From contig NZ_LLWP01000001.1 in NCBI RefSeq assembly GCF_001412215.1, positions 1 through 64,000 on the forward strand: 64,000 nucleotides of DNA, given 5' to 3'. Below the pieces are notes generated by a model that had not been told where the DNA came from, ran no database searches, and saw nothing but the letters and a program-made list of their open reading frames with translations. Both the position numbers and the translations under genes were made by a program. This DNA comes from Pedobacter sp. Hv1 (GTDB lineage: Bacteria > Bacteroidota > Bacteroidia > Sphingobacteriales > Sphingobacteriaceae). Of the stretch, positions 49,544 through 57,032 are shown piece after piece; the stretch's first letter is position 1; every line of letters begins with the position of its first letter.

Positions 49544-52015
49544 TTAAAAAATCTTTTTTCCGCTAAGGAGCTCCGCCGCAAGTACGGCGATGCCACGGGC
49601 GATATCGCCGTACTTGTCGGCATAGGCCTGCACCATCATCTTTTCGCTTTCTTCGGTCGTATAGGCTAAGTATTCATTTAAACTCACTTCTGTTCGGTAA
49701 ACTTTGGAGCACTGTGTACCGAGTGAAATGAATACCTCCTTGTACTTTTTGGTGGGATCGTTGGCCTTATTCATCGACATAACCAAAGCCTTTTCCATAT
49801 CGCTAAGTCCCAATAGCGCCTGTACATCATCAAATTTGTTCTGGTATTTGCTCTGATCAAGCAGTATCTTACAGTCCGCATTACCGATGATCGCCTTTTT
49901 TACAATGGCGGAACTGAGCATATCCTCGATCTCCTGAGTAACCACGATCGCCTCGCCAAAAAACTTGCGCACTGTTTTAAAAAGATACTGGATATAGGCA
50001 CCCATACTATCCTTTGCTATGCTTTTCCATACTTCTTCCAGAAGTAGCACTTTACGGATGCCCTTCAGTTTTCGCATCTTGCTGATGAACATTTCCATGA
50101 TAATGATCGTAATGACCGGAAACAAAATAGGATGGTCTTTACATTTATCAATTTCAAAAATGACTAGCCTTTGGTGTAATAGGTCAAGATTCTCGGTCGC
50201 ATTGAGCAGGTAATCAAATTCGCCACCCTTGTAGTATGGATTAAGCACGTACAGAAAATTATCGATGTCGAAATTGCGCTGCTGTACCTTTCCATTTTCC
50301 AGTACCTGCAAGTATTCCTCCATCAAAAACTCATAGAATGAATTGAAACATGGAAATACTTCTTTATGCAGGTTCAGGTATTCATAATAAAGGGTCAAAG
50401 CGTTGGAAACCGCAACATATTCTGCCCTGGTATAAGGTTCATCGTCTTTTTTCCAAAGGGTGATCAAAAGGGTTTTGATACTTTCCTTTTTCTCGGTGTC
50501 CAGTTCATCGCCCTCTCCAATAAAAAATGGATTGAAACGGATCGGATTATCTTCTGAATAGGTAAAGTAATAACCTCCGACCAGATCGCACAGCCCCTTG
50601 TAGCTATGACCAACATCGACGATTACCTGATGGGCACCCTGTTCGTAGTAACTTCGCACCATGTGGTTGGTGAAAAAACTTTTTCCCGAACCACTCGGAC
50701 CGATCACAAACTTGTTCCTGTTGGTGGTGAACCCTTTTTTCATCGGTTCATCTGAAATATCCACTTGAAGTGGTACGCCCGAAGTACGATCACCGAGCCT
50801 CAAGCCAAATGGGGATATGGAAGAACGGTAACTGGTTTCCATGTTGAAAAAACAGCTGGCCTGTTCGGCGAACGTATCAAAAGTGTCGTTCATTGGGAAA
50901 TCACCTGCATTGCCTGGCATTGCTGAAAACCAGAGCTGCGCCGCTCCATCGGTTTCCTGTTTACAGATTGCATCCATAGCCGCCATTGCAGAACCCACCT
51001 TGTTTTTCAGTCCAGCGAGTTCCGTAGGATCATCCGACCAGGCCATCACATTAAAATGAGCCTTTACGGGCAAACGCTGCTGACCGATGGCCTCATTTAG
51101 AAAATCGTTGCAGGCATCACGGGAAATCGAATTTTCTCTTGAATAAGCAGAGAGGGAATGTAAACGGAGCTTTTTGGCTTCCAGCGCTTTTAGTGTTTTT
51201 TGACCATCACTAATGAATACAAATTGGTTAAAAATGTGGTTACAGTCCAAAAAATGCCCTAATGGTGAAGCAAAACCGATACTGTATTTGGTCTTGTCGG
51301 TCGAATATTTATCATAATTGATACGGCTACCACAGAAAGTGGGCAGGTCAGTCGCATCAGAAAGACAATAGAGTTCTACCTGTTTATCCCCAACACGAAT
51401 ACCATCTTTGATATGTACATCACGGATCATTGGGGCTTCATTTGCACCAAGCAAAAAGCAATATTTTTCGATGATTCCTGGCGAATTTGCCGAGCCCGCC
51501 AACTCATCATCGTTAAGCCTTTTCAAGGTAAAAAGTCCACTATCTGTCAATATACTTTCAAACTGACCGCAACAGGAAAGAAAATTCTTAAACAGCCGAT
51601 CATCCATTAACCCAGCAGGTGCAACCGATTTGCGAAGGATATTGCAGTAAGCAGAAGTAGCAAGCTTGCGGTCTAATGGCTGCTGGGTCAAAAAAATATA
51701 ACAGCTATGATCCAGATATGGCCTTTCATTGAAATGCTTTTCTGAAGCAAAAGACAATGCACTTTCACTGACTGAAATAAAATCCGCCTTTACTTTTGCC
51801 TTTAGGTACCAGTCCGCTTTGTGAACGATCATTCCAGCCTGCAAGACCCTGATTGCTTTTACAAATGACTGATGTGCCGCCTCAAAGGAATCGGCTGAAA
51901 GTGTTCCGGTTTCTGGCAGCTCCAGCTTAAAAGCAATCGTTGCATCACCTTGCATGGAGATCATCGTACCGTTTTCAACTTTCCATATTGGTAGGATTTT
52001 TTCGATATCTATCAT
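49544..52015 (-). CDS. traG: Conjugative transposon ATPase TraG
   Basis: This 823-residue protein is the VirB4-like ATPase that powers assembly of the mating machine at the inner membrane. The start at ATG 52,015 overlaps the traF stop by 4 bases (ATGA); a longer frame to 52,105 lies inside traF and is unlikely. It has an N-terminal domain typical of TraG (ILPIWKVENGTMISMQGDAT), Walker A GPSGSGKS (439-446) and Walker B VLLLEEVW (656-663), with VVTQEIEDML after it. No frame damage is visible. Confidence 0.96.
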   Translation of the reverse strand: MIDIEKILPIWKVENGTMISMQGDATIAFKLELPETGTLSADSFEAAHQSFVKAIRVLQAGMIVHKADWYLKAKVKADFISVSESALSFASEKHFNERPYLDHSCYIFLTQQPLDRKLATSAYCNILRKSVAPAGLMDDRLFKNFLSCCGQFESILTDSGLFTLKRLNDDELAGSANSPGIIEKYCFLLGANEAPMIRDVHIKDGIRVGDKQVELYCLSDATDLPTFCGSRINYDKYSTDKTKYSIGFASPLGHFLDCNHIFNQFVFISDGQKTLKALEAKKLRLHSLSAYSRENSISRDACNDFLNEAIGQQRLPVKAHFNVMAWSDDPTELAGLKNKVGSAMAAMDAICKQETDGAAQLWFSAMPGNAGDFPMNDTFDTFAEQASCFFNMETSYRSSISPFGLRLGDRTSGVPLQVDISDEPMKKGFTTNRNKFVIGPSGSGKSFFTNHMVRSYYEQGAHQVIVDVGHSYKGLCDLVGGYYFTYSEDNPIRFNPFFIGEGDELDTEKKESIKTLLITLWKKDDEPYTRAEYVAVSNALTLYYEYLNLHKEVFPCFNSFYEFLMEEYLQVLENGKVQQRNFDIDNFLYVLNPYYKGGEFDYLLNATENLDLLHQRLVIFEIDKCKDHPILFPVITIIIMEMFISKMRKLKGIRKVLLLEEVWKSIAKDSMGAYIQYLFKTVRKFFGEAIVVTQEIEDMLSSAIVKKAIIGNADCKILLDQSKYQNKFDDVQALLGLSDMEKALVMSMNKANDPTKKYKEVFISLGTQCSKVYRTEVSLNEYLAYTTEESEKMMVQAYADKYGDIARGIAVLAAELLSGKKIF

Positions 52016-52347
52016 ATCCCAGTCCTCCCATTGTATTTTAACGAAGTGAAAACCCTTCTTGAACTGAACCTGATGTATTTGGGGAGTCCACGTTTTGCTG
52101 TCCACTTTAATAGGCCGTGTACACCAAAGCGTTTAGATAGGCCGAATACGGTATAAAAAAGACCACTACCGAGACCTAGTATCGTTGGTAGTATCACATA
52201 CAACGGTACGTGGGAGATGTAGAGTGTCACAAAGATAAGCAGTAGCATCACTAAACCTACAGCCAAATAGGCAATATACTGCCCATATAATCCCCGAAAC
52301 TCGATGGGCTTATTTACGCCCTTATTGATTTGATATACTGAACTCAT
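52012..52347 (-). CDS. traF: Conjugative transposon protein TraF (DUF4133)
   Basis: This 111-residue protein corresponds to the VirB3-like part of the transfer machine. The N-terminus SSVYQINKGVNKPIEFRGLY is the DUF4133 hallmark. Two membrane helices follow (about 25-48 and 50-70), and the C-terminus is basic (RRVFTSLKYNGRTGI). It overlaps traG by 4 bases. Confidence 0.94.
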   Translation of the reverse strand: MSSVYQINKGVNKPIEFRGLYGQYIAYLAVGLVMLLLIFVTLYISHVPLYVILPTILGLGSGLFYTVFGLSKRFGVHGLLKWTAKRGLPKYIRFSSRRVFTSLKYNGRTGI

Positions 52348-52460
52348 ATTTTATGTTTTAAATCCCTGATCTTACCGCAATGACCTACAACACGGCTTAT
52401 AGAATTTATGGGATCATGCGCTATGTAATCCAAAGCGATAGAAGATCGAGGGTTATGAAT

Positions 52461-52814
52461 TTATATGCCGAAGAATGATTTAAGTACGGTGGCCACTACC
52501 ACTAAAAATATACAGGAGCCAAACCAAGAAGCGGCAACTTTGTTGGTATCGGGTTCTCCAGCGTTCCACTTATTGAAAACCTTAATTGCCCCGATCACGC
52601 CCACTACTGCACCGATGGCATACATCAGGTCGCATCCCGAATCAAAATATCCCTTTACTTTATTAGTTGCTTCCTGTATGCCAGAATTTCCATCCTGGGC
52701 AAAAAGGGAAATGCTACAAAGCAGGTTATAGGCACCAAGGATAAACGAAAAAAGCAGGAACTTGGCGAAATTCTTTTTTTGAGGGCTATGCTGGTTATTG
52801 ATATTGCTATTCAT
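52461..52814 (-). CDS. traE: Conjugative transposon protein TraE (DUF4134)
   Basis: This 117-residue protein corresponds to the VirB2-like pilin or channel subunit. After a signal-like helix (FAKFLLFSFILGAYNLLCSI) come EATNKVKGYFDSGCDLMYAIGAVVGVIGAI and KVFNKWNAGEPDTNKVAASWFGSCIF, the DUF4134 signature with two membrane segments. It begins the conserved tra order E-F-G-J-K-L-M. About 110 bases separate it from traF. Confidence 0.95.
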   Translation of the reverse strand: MNSNINNQHSPQKKNFAKFLLFSFILGAYNLLCSISLFAQDGNSGIQEATNKVKGYFDSGCDLMYAIGAVVGVIGAIKVFNKWNAGEPDTNKVAASWFGSCIFLVVVATVLKSFFGI

Positions 52815-52852
52815 TGAAAAGATTTAAGGTGAATGGATAAAAAATTAGCTTG

Positions 52853-53335
52853 CTAGTGCCAGAGGTTTTCAAGCTCCTCGGCAGAAAGATGAAAGGGTAC
52901 GTGTTCACGGATAAACTCATTCAACAGCCCAACCGAATTACTTTCCGCCACTTTAGGGTATTTCTCCCTGACCAGTCTAAACATGGATAGAAAATCATCC
53001 TTGCCACCATCTTGTTCTTCCAGTACTTTGCAGATTTCTTTGATTTCCTGTTGTACATCCGACAGATCGCCAAGCTTTTCAGCCTTGTTAGGATCATCAG
53101 CAATAACGAAGCTAAAATCATCTGCTTCCACTACGCTAACGCCATCTTCCAGTGCTCTTTTACCCATCAGCTCTTCTGCTTCCAGCTTGTCTACTTTGCT
53201 ATCCCACCTATGTGGAAGTGAATGAGAACTATCCGTTGATTTCTTTCGGTAAAAAAGCCAGACCAGAAACAGCCAGAGTAGTCCGATGATGACCGCAGCC
53301 AGTATACAGGTCTGCGATGAAAATAAATTTATCAT
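52853..53335 (-). CDS. Single-pass membrane protein upstream of traE, unknown function
   Basis: This 160-residue protein (from ATG 53,335; alternatives are an ATG at 53,365 and a GTG at 53,371) has one N-terminal membrane helix (ILAAVIIGLLWLFLVWLFY). A charged cytoplasmic or periplasmic tail follows, with DDFSFVIADDP and VREKYPKVAESNSVGLLNEF. It occupies the place where traC/traD-type genes occur in related elements. I could not assign it to a family. Confidence 0.7.
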   Translation of the reverse strand: MINLFSSQTCILAAVIIGLLWLFLVWLFYRKKSTDSSHSLPHRWDSKVDKLEAEELMGKRALEDGVSVVEADDFSFVIADDPNKAEKLGDLSDVQQEIKEICKVLEEQDGGKDDFLSMFRLVREKYPKVAESNSVGLLNEFIREHVPFHLSAEELENLWH

Positions 53336-53467
53336 ACTATTTTGCTTTATTTCCCGCAGCTTCATTGCCACGGGAATTGTGAAAGCAAAGGTTCAAAGAC
53401 CCAAAAATCCTTTATCTCTAGTAGTGATAAATAAATCTTAAAACCAGCTTTAAAAGCTTAGAATCGA

Positions 53468-54325
53468 TCATATATGATCATCCTCTTCCATGTAGGAGAT
53501 CATAGCCCGTTGCATAATTTCCAGAAAATGGGTACGGCTTAAGCGCTTGCGCCGCTTGATCTCACGGAACCGATTGGCCGGGATGCCAATTTCTACACCA
53601 AAGCTTTCCTCTAGCCAGCGAAAGATGTCCGCTAACGATGCCTTTTCGTCATTTACCTGTTTAGATAGATATATGGCATAACCGAGTTCAACCAGATTGA
53701 CGATTTCTCCCGTCCAGTCAAACCATTTTTTACCTCTGTTTAAGGGTAAAGTCACATTTCCAGTTACTTCGTTATCAAGGCTTTTTATAGCTTCAAGGAT
53801 ATACTCCTGCAAAAGTTCGTAGGCAATGAACTGCGCAAAGAGATAATCGCCATTGGTTGAAAAATCGGGATCAAGTTCTGGGATTTCAGAAAGGTAAAAT
53901 GGCTTGGTCTCTACTCCACGAAGAAAAAGGGTATCGTCCATTTCAGTATACCCAGCTCTGTAATACTGGTAATGGAAAGCGTGCTGGCGGAAGAACCTGC
54001 CGATAAAATGCAATTCCTCCAGATAGAATTCACGAAGCTGATCATCTGTACCCACGGGCTTTTGGTGAAGCAGGGTGAAAAGAGAAACATGGTAAATTTT
54101 TAATGCATAATATTCAGGTTTTTCAAACTTGAAGAAATAGATCTCTTCCATTTTGTCCTTGAAAGCTACCGAAGTCACTTCCAAACGGACTTCCAACAAA
54201 AAATCGTTGATCAAACTGAGGCACTGGCTAAACTTTTCAACAAGGCCGAGCTTATCGGAGCTAGTGATCGTTTTTAACCTTGAACGCAGGTTACGGAAGG
54301 ATTGCTTTGCATTATTTTTACGCAT
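53468..54325 (-). CDS. rteC: RteC-family regulator of conjugative transposon
   Basis: This 285-residue protein has RteC features: the helical middle with EKFSQCLSLINDFLLEVRLE, FKFEKPEYYALKIYHVSLFTLL and QHAFHYQYYRAGYTEMDDTLF, and a C-terminal winged-helix-like part (WTGEIVNLVELGYAIYLSKQ, ADIFRWLEESFGVEIG). In CTnDOT, RteC switches on excision genes after RteA/RteB sensing. Here no rteA or rteB is nearby, so control must differ. It is divergent from a small XRE regulator across 359 gene-free bases. Confidence 0.92.
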   Translation of the reverse strand: MRKNNAKQSFRNLRSRLKTITSSDKLGLVEKFSQCLSLINDFLLEVRLEVTSVAFKDKMEEIYFFKFEKPEYYALKIYHVSLFTLLHQKPVGTDDQLREFYLEELHFIGRFFRQHAFHYQYYRAGYTEMDDTLFLRGVETKPFYLSEIPELDPDFSTNGDYLFAQFIAYELLQEYILEAIKSLDNEVTGNVTLPLNRGKKWFDWTGEIVNLVELGYAIYLSKQVNDEKASLADIFRWLEESFGVEIGIPANRFREIKRRKRLSRTHFLEIMQRAMISYMEEDDHI

Positions 54326-54632
54326 AGGGATAAATTTAAGTAAGCCCCGCCGATGGACATTTCACCTGAATGCCCTAACCGATCGGCAGAAAATTAGTAT
54401 CATTTAACCATAGGCCTTTTTGTTTTTAAACCGCTCATTACAACCTCATCGAGGTATGGCAAATGTGTCCGGTAAGACCTAAAAATCCCTACACAAAAGG
54501 GTGTATTTCCACTACATCTTTGGAAGCATTTTATGAAAAGGCTCTTTTAAACCAATACCAAGCGCATTTTCAGATCATTCTCCTTATATTTTTTGACGAT
54601 TAAAATTGGAATTCTAAATAATAATTTTTATT

Positions 54633-54652
54633 TGACGTATGTACATACGTCA
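54633..54652. promoter_or_regulatory. Perfect 20-bp palindrome between rteC and the XRE gene
   Basis: TGACGTATGTACATACGTCA is identical to its reverse complement. It lies 33 bases before the XRE start at 54,685 and 308 bases before the rteC start, in the promoter region of the small regulator. It is an excellent candidate operator for that regulator. Elsewhere in 54,326-54,684 nothing else was recognised. Confidence 0.6.
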
Positions 54653-54684
54653 TTAAATCGCAAGGGTTGTGCGAATTTTCCATC

Positions 54685-54921
54685 ATGGACTGGAAAGAGG
54701 AAACCAAACTTAATTTTGGAAATCACCTACTCAAATTATTGGCTGAATACGGTGAGAAAAATAAAGTAAAACCATCGTTAAGGCAACTCTCTGTGAGGGC
54801 AGATCTGGAATATAGTCAAGTGCAGAGAATATCGAAAGGGCAAGTTGATTTGGCGCTAACAACCATCGTGGCTCTGGCGCAGGGTTTGGAAGTCGAACCA
54901 TCCAAACTATTAGAATTTTAA
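54685..54921 (+). CDS. XRE-family helix-turn-helix regulator
   Basis: This 78-residue protein is a single XRE/Cro-type DNA-binding domain (KPSLRQLSVRADLEYSQVQRISKG, LTTIVALAQGLEVEPSKLL). The ATG at 54,685 is preferred over the TTG six codons earlier. It has no sensing domain. The perfect 20-bp palindrome just upstream suggests autoregulation. It lies at the border between the conjugative element and the chromosome and could control either. Confidence 0.9.
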   Translation: MDWKEETKLNFGNHLLKLLAEYGEKNKVKPSLRQLSVRADLEYSQVQRISKGQVDLALTTIVALAQGLEVEPSKLLEF

Positions 54922-54937
54922 AAGAAAATTGCTAAAA

Positions 54938-55870
54938 CTATTCGGTCTCTAATTTCCGCATCAGCTCAAGTCTGTTACTAACATCGGTTTTGTAGTGGAT
55001 ATTTTGTACATGGCGGGAAACCGTAGAAGTTGCAATAAACAATTTTTCTCCAACCTGTTCCTTGGTCAGACCTTGTCTAAGTAATCTAATGACCTCTATT
55101 TCTCTTGGCGTGTATGGATATTTCAATAGATTTTTTTCGAAAATCTCCTCATAAGGAATAGCCAGCTCACCAGCCTTCAGCCTTAAGTCAATAATTCTTG
55201 CCCGTCGAACTGATCTGACAAAAAATATTATCGTAACCAGTAGAAAACCAAGATTGGTCACAATAGCTTCTATGAGCTGGGAAACATGAAAATAAGCGAA
55301 AACCGACATACTTACCCAGGGAATAACCGCACAGTATACCGCTATGATTTCCAACCTGTCTATTACATATCCCTTTTCATTATATGCGGCAAACTGTCTT
55401 CTGATCGCTTTCAAGATGGCTATAATGATCACAAAAGAATAGAAGAACGGCACAATCATTCCATAGCGTATGGCATATTCCAGATCGCCCTTAGCAAGGT
55501 ATATTACCCCGAAGAAGATCAGGTAGGGAAGCAATAGAAAAAGAGGAACCCCATATAGGGCATGGAAACGGAGGCTTTTCAGGTTGAAACATTTGTAGAA
55601 GAAAAACGGGAAATAGGATGCCATCAAAAATCCAGCACCGTAGGCAATGATATTTTGAAACTGAACTGAAATAAATCTGATATTTGGATCAGGGAAAAAT
55701 CCGCCCGTTGTGTTATAGAAGATAAGTAGACCAAGCAAAATCAGATACCAGAACCTGCATTTCTCTGATGGTCGATATAAATAGTAAATGAACTGATGAA
55801 AGAAAAAGAGAAGTTCTAAAGAAATAATAATAGCGGTCAAAACGAACATTTGTGTTCCTGGTATGAGCAT
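54938..55870 (-). CDS. Membrane-bound LuxR-family transcriptional regulator
   Basis: This 310-residue protein has about seven membrane helices in residues 1-230 and a C-terminal LuxR/GerE helix-turn-helix (about 245-305: YTPREIEVIRLLRQGLTKEQ, VGEKLFIATSTVSRHVQNIH). The start at ATG 55,870 is chosen over an upstream TTG. It probably senses a signal at the inner membrane and binds DNA in the cytoplasm. Its start lies 49 bases after the stop of a GNAT acetyltransferase on the same strand. Confidence 0.88.
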   Translation of the reverse strand: MLIPGTQMFVLTAIIISLELLFFFHQFIYYLYRPSEKCRFWYLILLGLLIFYNTTGGFFPDPNIRFISVQFQNIIAYGAGFLMASYFPFFFYKCFNLKSLRFHALYGVPLFLLLPYLIFFGVIYLAKGDLEYAIRYGMIVPFFYSFVIIIAILKAIRRQFAAYNEKGYVIDRLEIIAVYCAVIPWVSMSVFAYFHVSQLIEAIVTNLGFLLVTIIFFVRSVRRARIIDLRLKAGELAIPYEEIFEKNLLKYPYTPREIEVIRLLRQGLTKEQVGEKLFIATSTVSRHVQNIHYKTDVSNRLELMRKLETE

Positions 55871-55918
55871 AGTCGTATATTTGGCAGATAAAAAACATAT
55901 TGATTGCAATAACTGGGG

Positions 55919-56485
55919 CTACCTTTTCAAAAAGAATAAGGTATAGCCAAAAGTAAGTTCGTCGTAAACCTCGAAACCAAACTTTCTGTACCAAGGGAGG
56001 TTTTCGATGGTTGAAGTCTCCAAGAAAATCTGTCGATTTTCTGATACAGTTTTAACGATCACCTCTTCCATTAACCTCTTGCCCAAGCCAAAATGCTGAT
56101 ATTCCGGCACCACACCAATAAACCATAGGTAGGCCATTCGTTGATCAGGGCGTACATCATTTATCCTGCTTTCACGTTTAATTGCCTTGAACACATTTCT
56201 AAGACCTATTCCTTTAAAAATCAGTTTCAGATCCAGCCACACCGACCTGAATGTTGTCCGCTTTAATTCTGGATATAGCAGCAATACACACCCCTTACGG
56301 TCGTCGCAAAGAAATACCTCGCCAAAAAGACGGCAAATTTCAAAGGAATACTGCATCAGTTCATGAATGCGAAACATCTTCAGTCCATCTTGGGGAATCA
56401 GATAGTTCACGCTCTTGTTATGTAAAAAGGCAGCTGTTAAAATATCGGCTACCAAAGATTTATCATTCAAATTTGCTTTTTTCAT
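55919..56485 (-). CDS. GNAT-family N-acetyltransferase
   Basis: This 188-residue protein has the GNAT fold. The acetyl-CoA loop is GVVPEYQHFGLGKRLMEEV (Q/R-x-x-G-x-G type), followed by FLETSTIENLPWYRKFGFEVYDE, which closes the fold. The ATG at 56,485 starts just after the in-frame upstream extension. The substrate is unknown. It is probably co-transcribed with the LuxR gene downstream. Confidence 0.92.
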   Translation of the reverse strand: MKKANLNDKSLVADILTAAFLHNKSVNYLIPQDGLKMFRIHELMQYSFEICRLFGEVFLCDDRKGCVLLLYPELKRTTFRSVWLDLKLIFKGIGLRNVFKAIKRESRINDVRPDQRMAYLWFIGVVPEYQHFGLGKRLMEEVIVKTVSENRQIFLETSTIENLPWYRKFGFEVYDELTFGYTLFFLKR

Positions 56486-56588
56486 GTAGGTGAGGATTAA
56501 GTAAAAGAACTTATCAAAAAAGGGACTTACCAATCCTGGCAGTTTCCCCTTTAACTATTAACTATTATAACCTAATTTATTCTCACTC

Positions 56589-56939
56589 TCAATGAATTAT
56601 TTTGCTCACCAATCCAGTCGTCATAATTTCTGAACGTCCCACCAAAAAGGCATTTTTTGTAAAAAATCGAAATGTTATCCAAAATTCTTTAGTTTCCCCA
56701 TTCTGTGTATCTGGCATTCTTTGTTGAAAATCTATCGGAACCAAATTTAGTTCTTGAATTTTTTCTATAAAGAAAGGGAGGTCACTTTCTCTAACTGCGA
56801 CTTGTAATATTGGTTTTGAAGTTTCAAGCGCCCCTTGATCAAATCGTCTTAAGCTCTTACAACTTGAACAATAGAAAACAAAAAGACAAAGCAGTAGCTT
56901 AGCTGTCTGTAAACAGCGATTTATAATATTTTTTTTCAT
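56589..56939 (-). CDS. Small lipoprotein of unknown function
   Basis: This 116-residue lipoprotein has a signal (TAKLLLCLFVFY) and lipobox CSSC-KS near residue 27. The mature part holds AVRESDLPFFIEKIQELNLV and TFRFFTKNAFLVGRSEIMTT. I recognise no family. It lies 93 bases past the S9 peptidase on the same strand and may be the last gene of the SusC-SusD-peptidase locus. Confidence 0.68.
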   Translation of the reverse strand: MKKNIINRCLQTAKLLLCLFVFYCSSCKSLRRFDQGALETSKPILQVAVRESDLPFFIEKIQELNLVPIDFQQRMPDTQNGETKEFWITFRFFTKNAFLVGRSEIMTTGLVSKIIH

Positions 56940-57032
56940 GCTATTTTAATTCAATATTAGATTTTGATATTTAGCCATTGGTCAGTTTTATTCGTTTAAT
57001 CATTTTGCAATCTTTGGCTCAACCGATTCTTG

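Larger units (their letters stand above)
36614..54325. mobile_element. Partial CTnDOT-type conjugative transposon with defence cargo
   Basis: The region contains rteC and a collinear set traE-traF-traG-(TraI/TerB-like x3)-traJ-traK-traL-traM, all on the minus strand. It also holds J-domain, Hc1-like and DUF-type genes common to Bacteroidota integrative elements. A plus-strand ABC-3C-like operon is inserted at 38.4-42.3 kb. No traN-traQ follows traM, and no relaxase, coupling protein or integrase is visible. The element is incomplete, rearranged, or continues elsewhere. Its ends were not located, and the RM operon may belong to it. Confidence 0.7.

Noticed and set aside
52016..52105. 30-codon N-terminal extension of TraG
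   Set aside because: It lies inside traF, while the ATG at 52,015 gives the usual TraG start and an ATGA junction.
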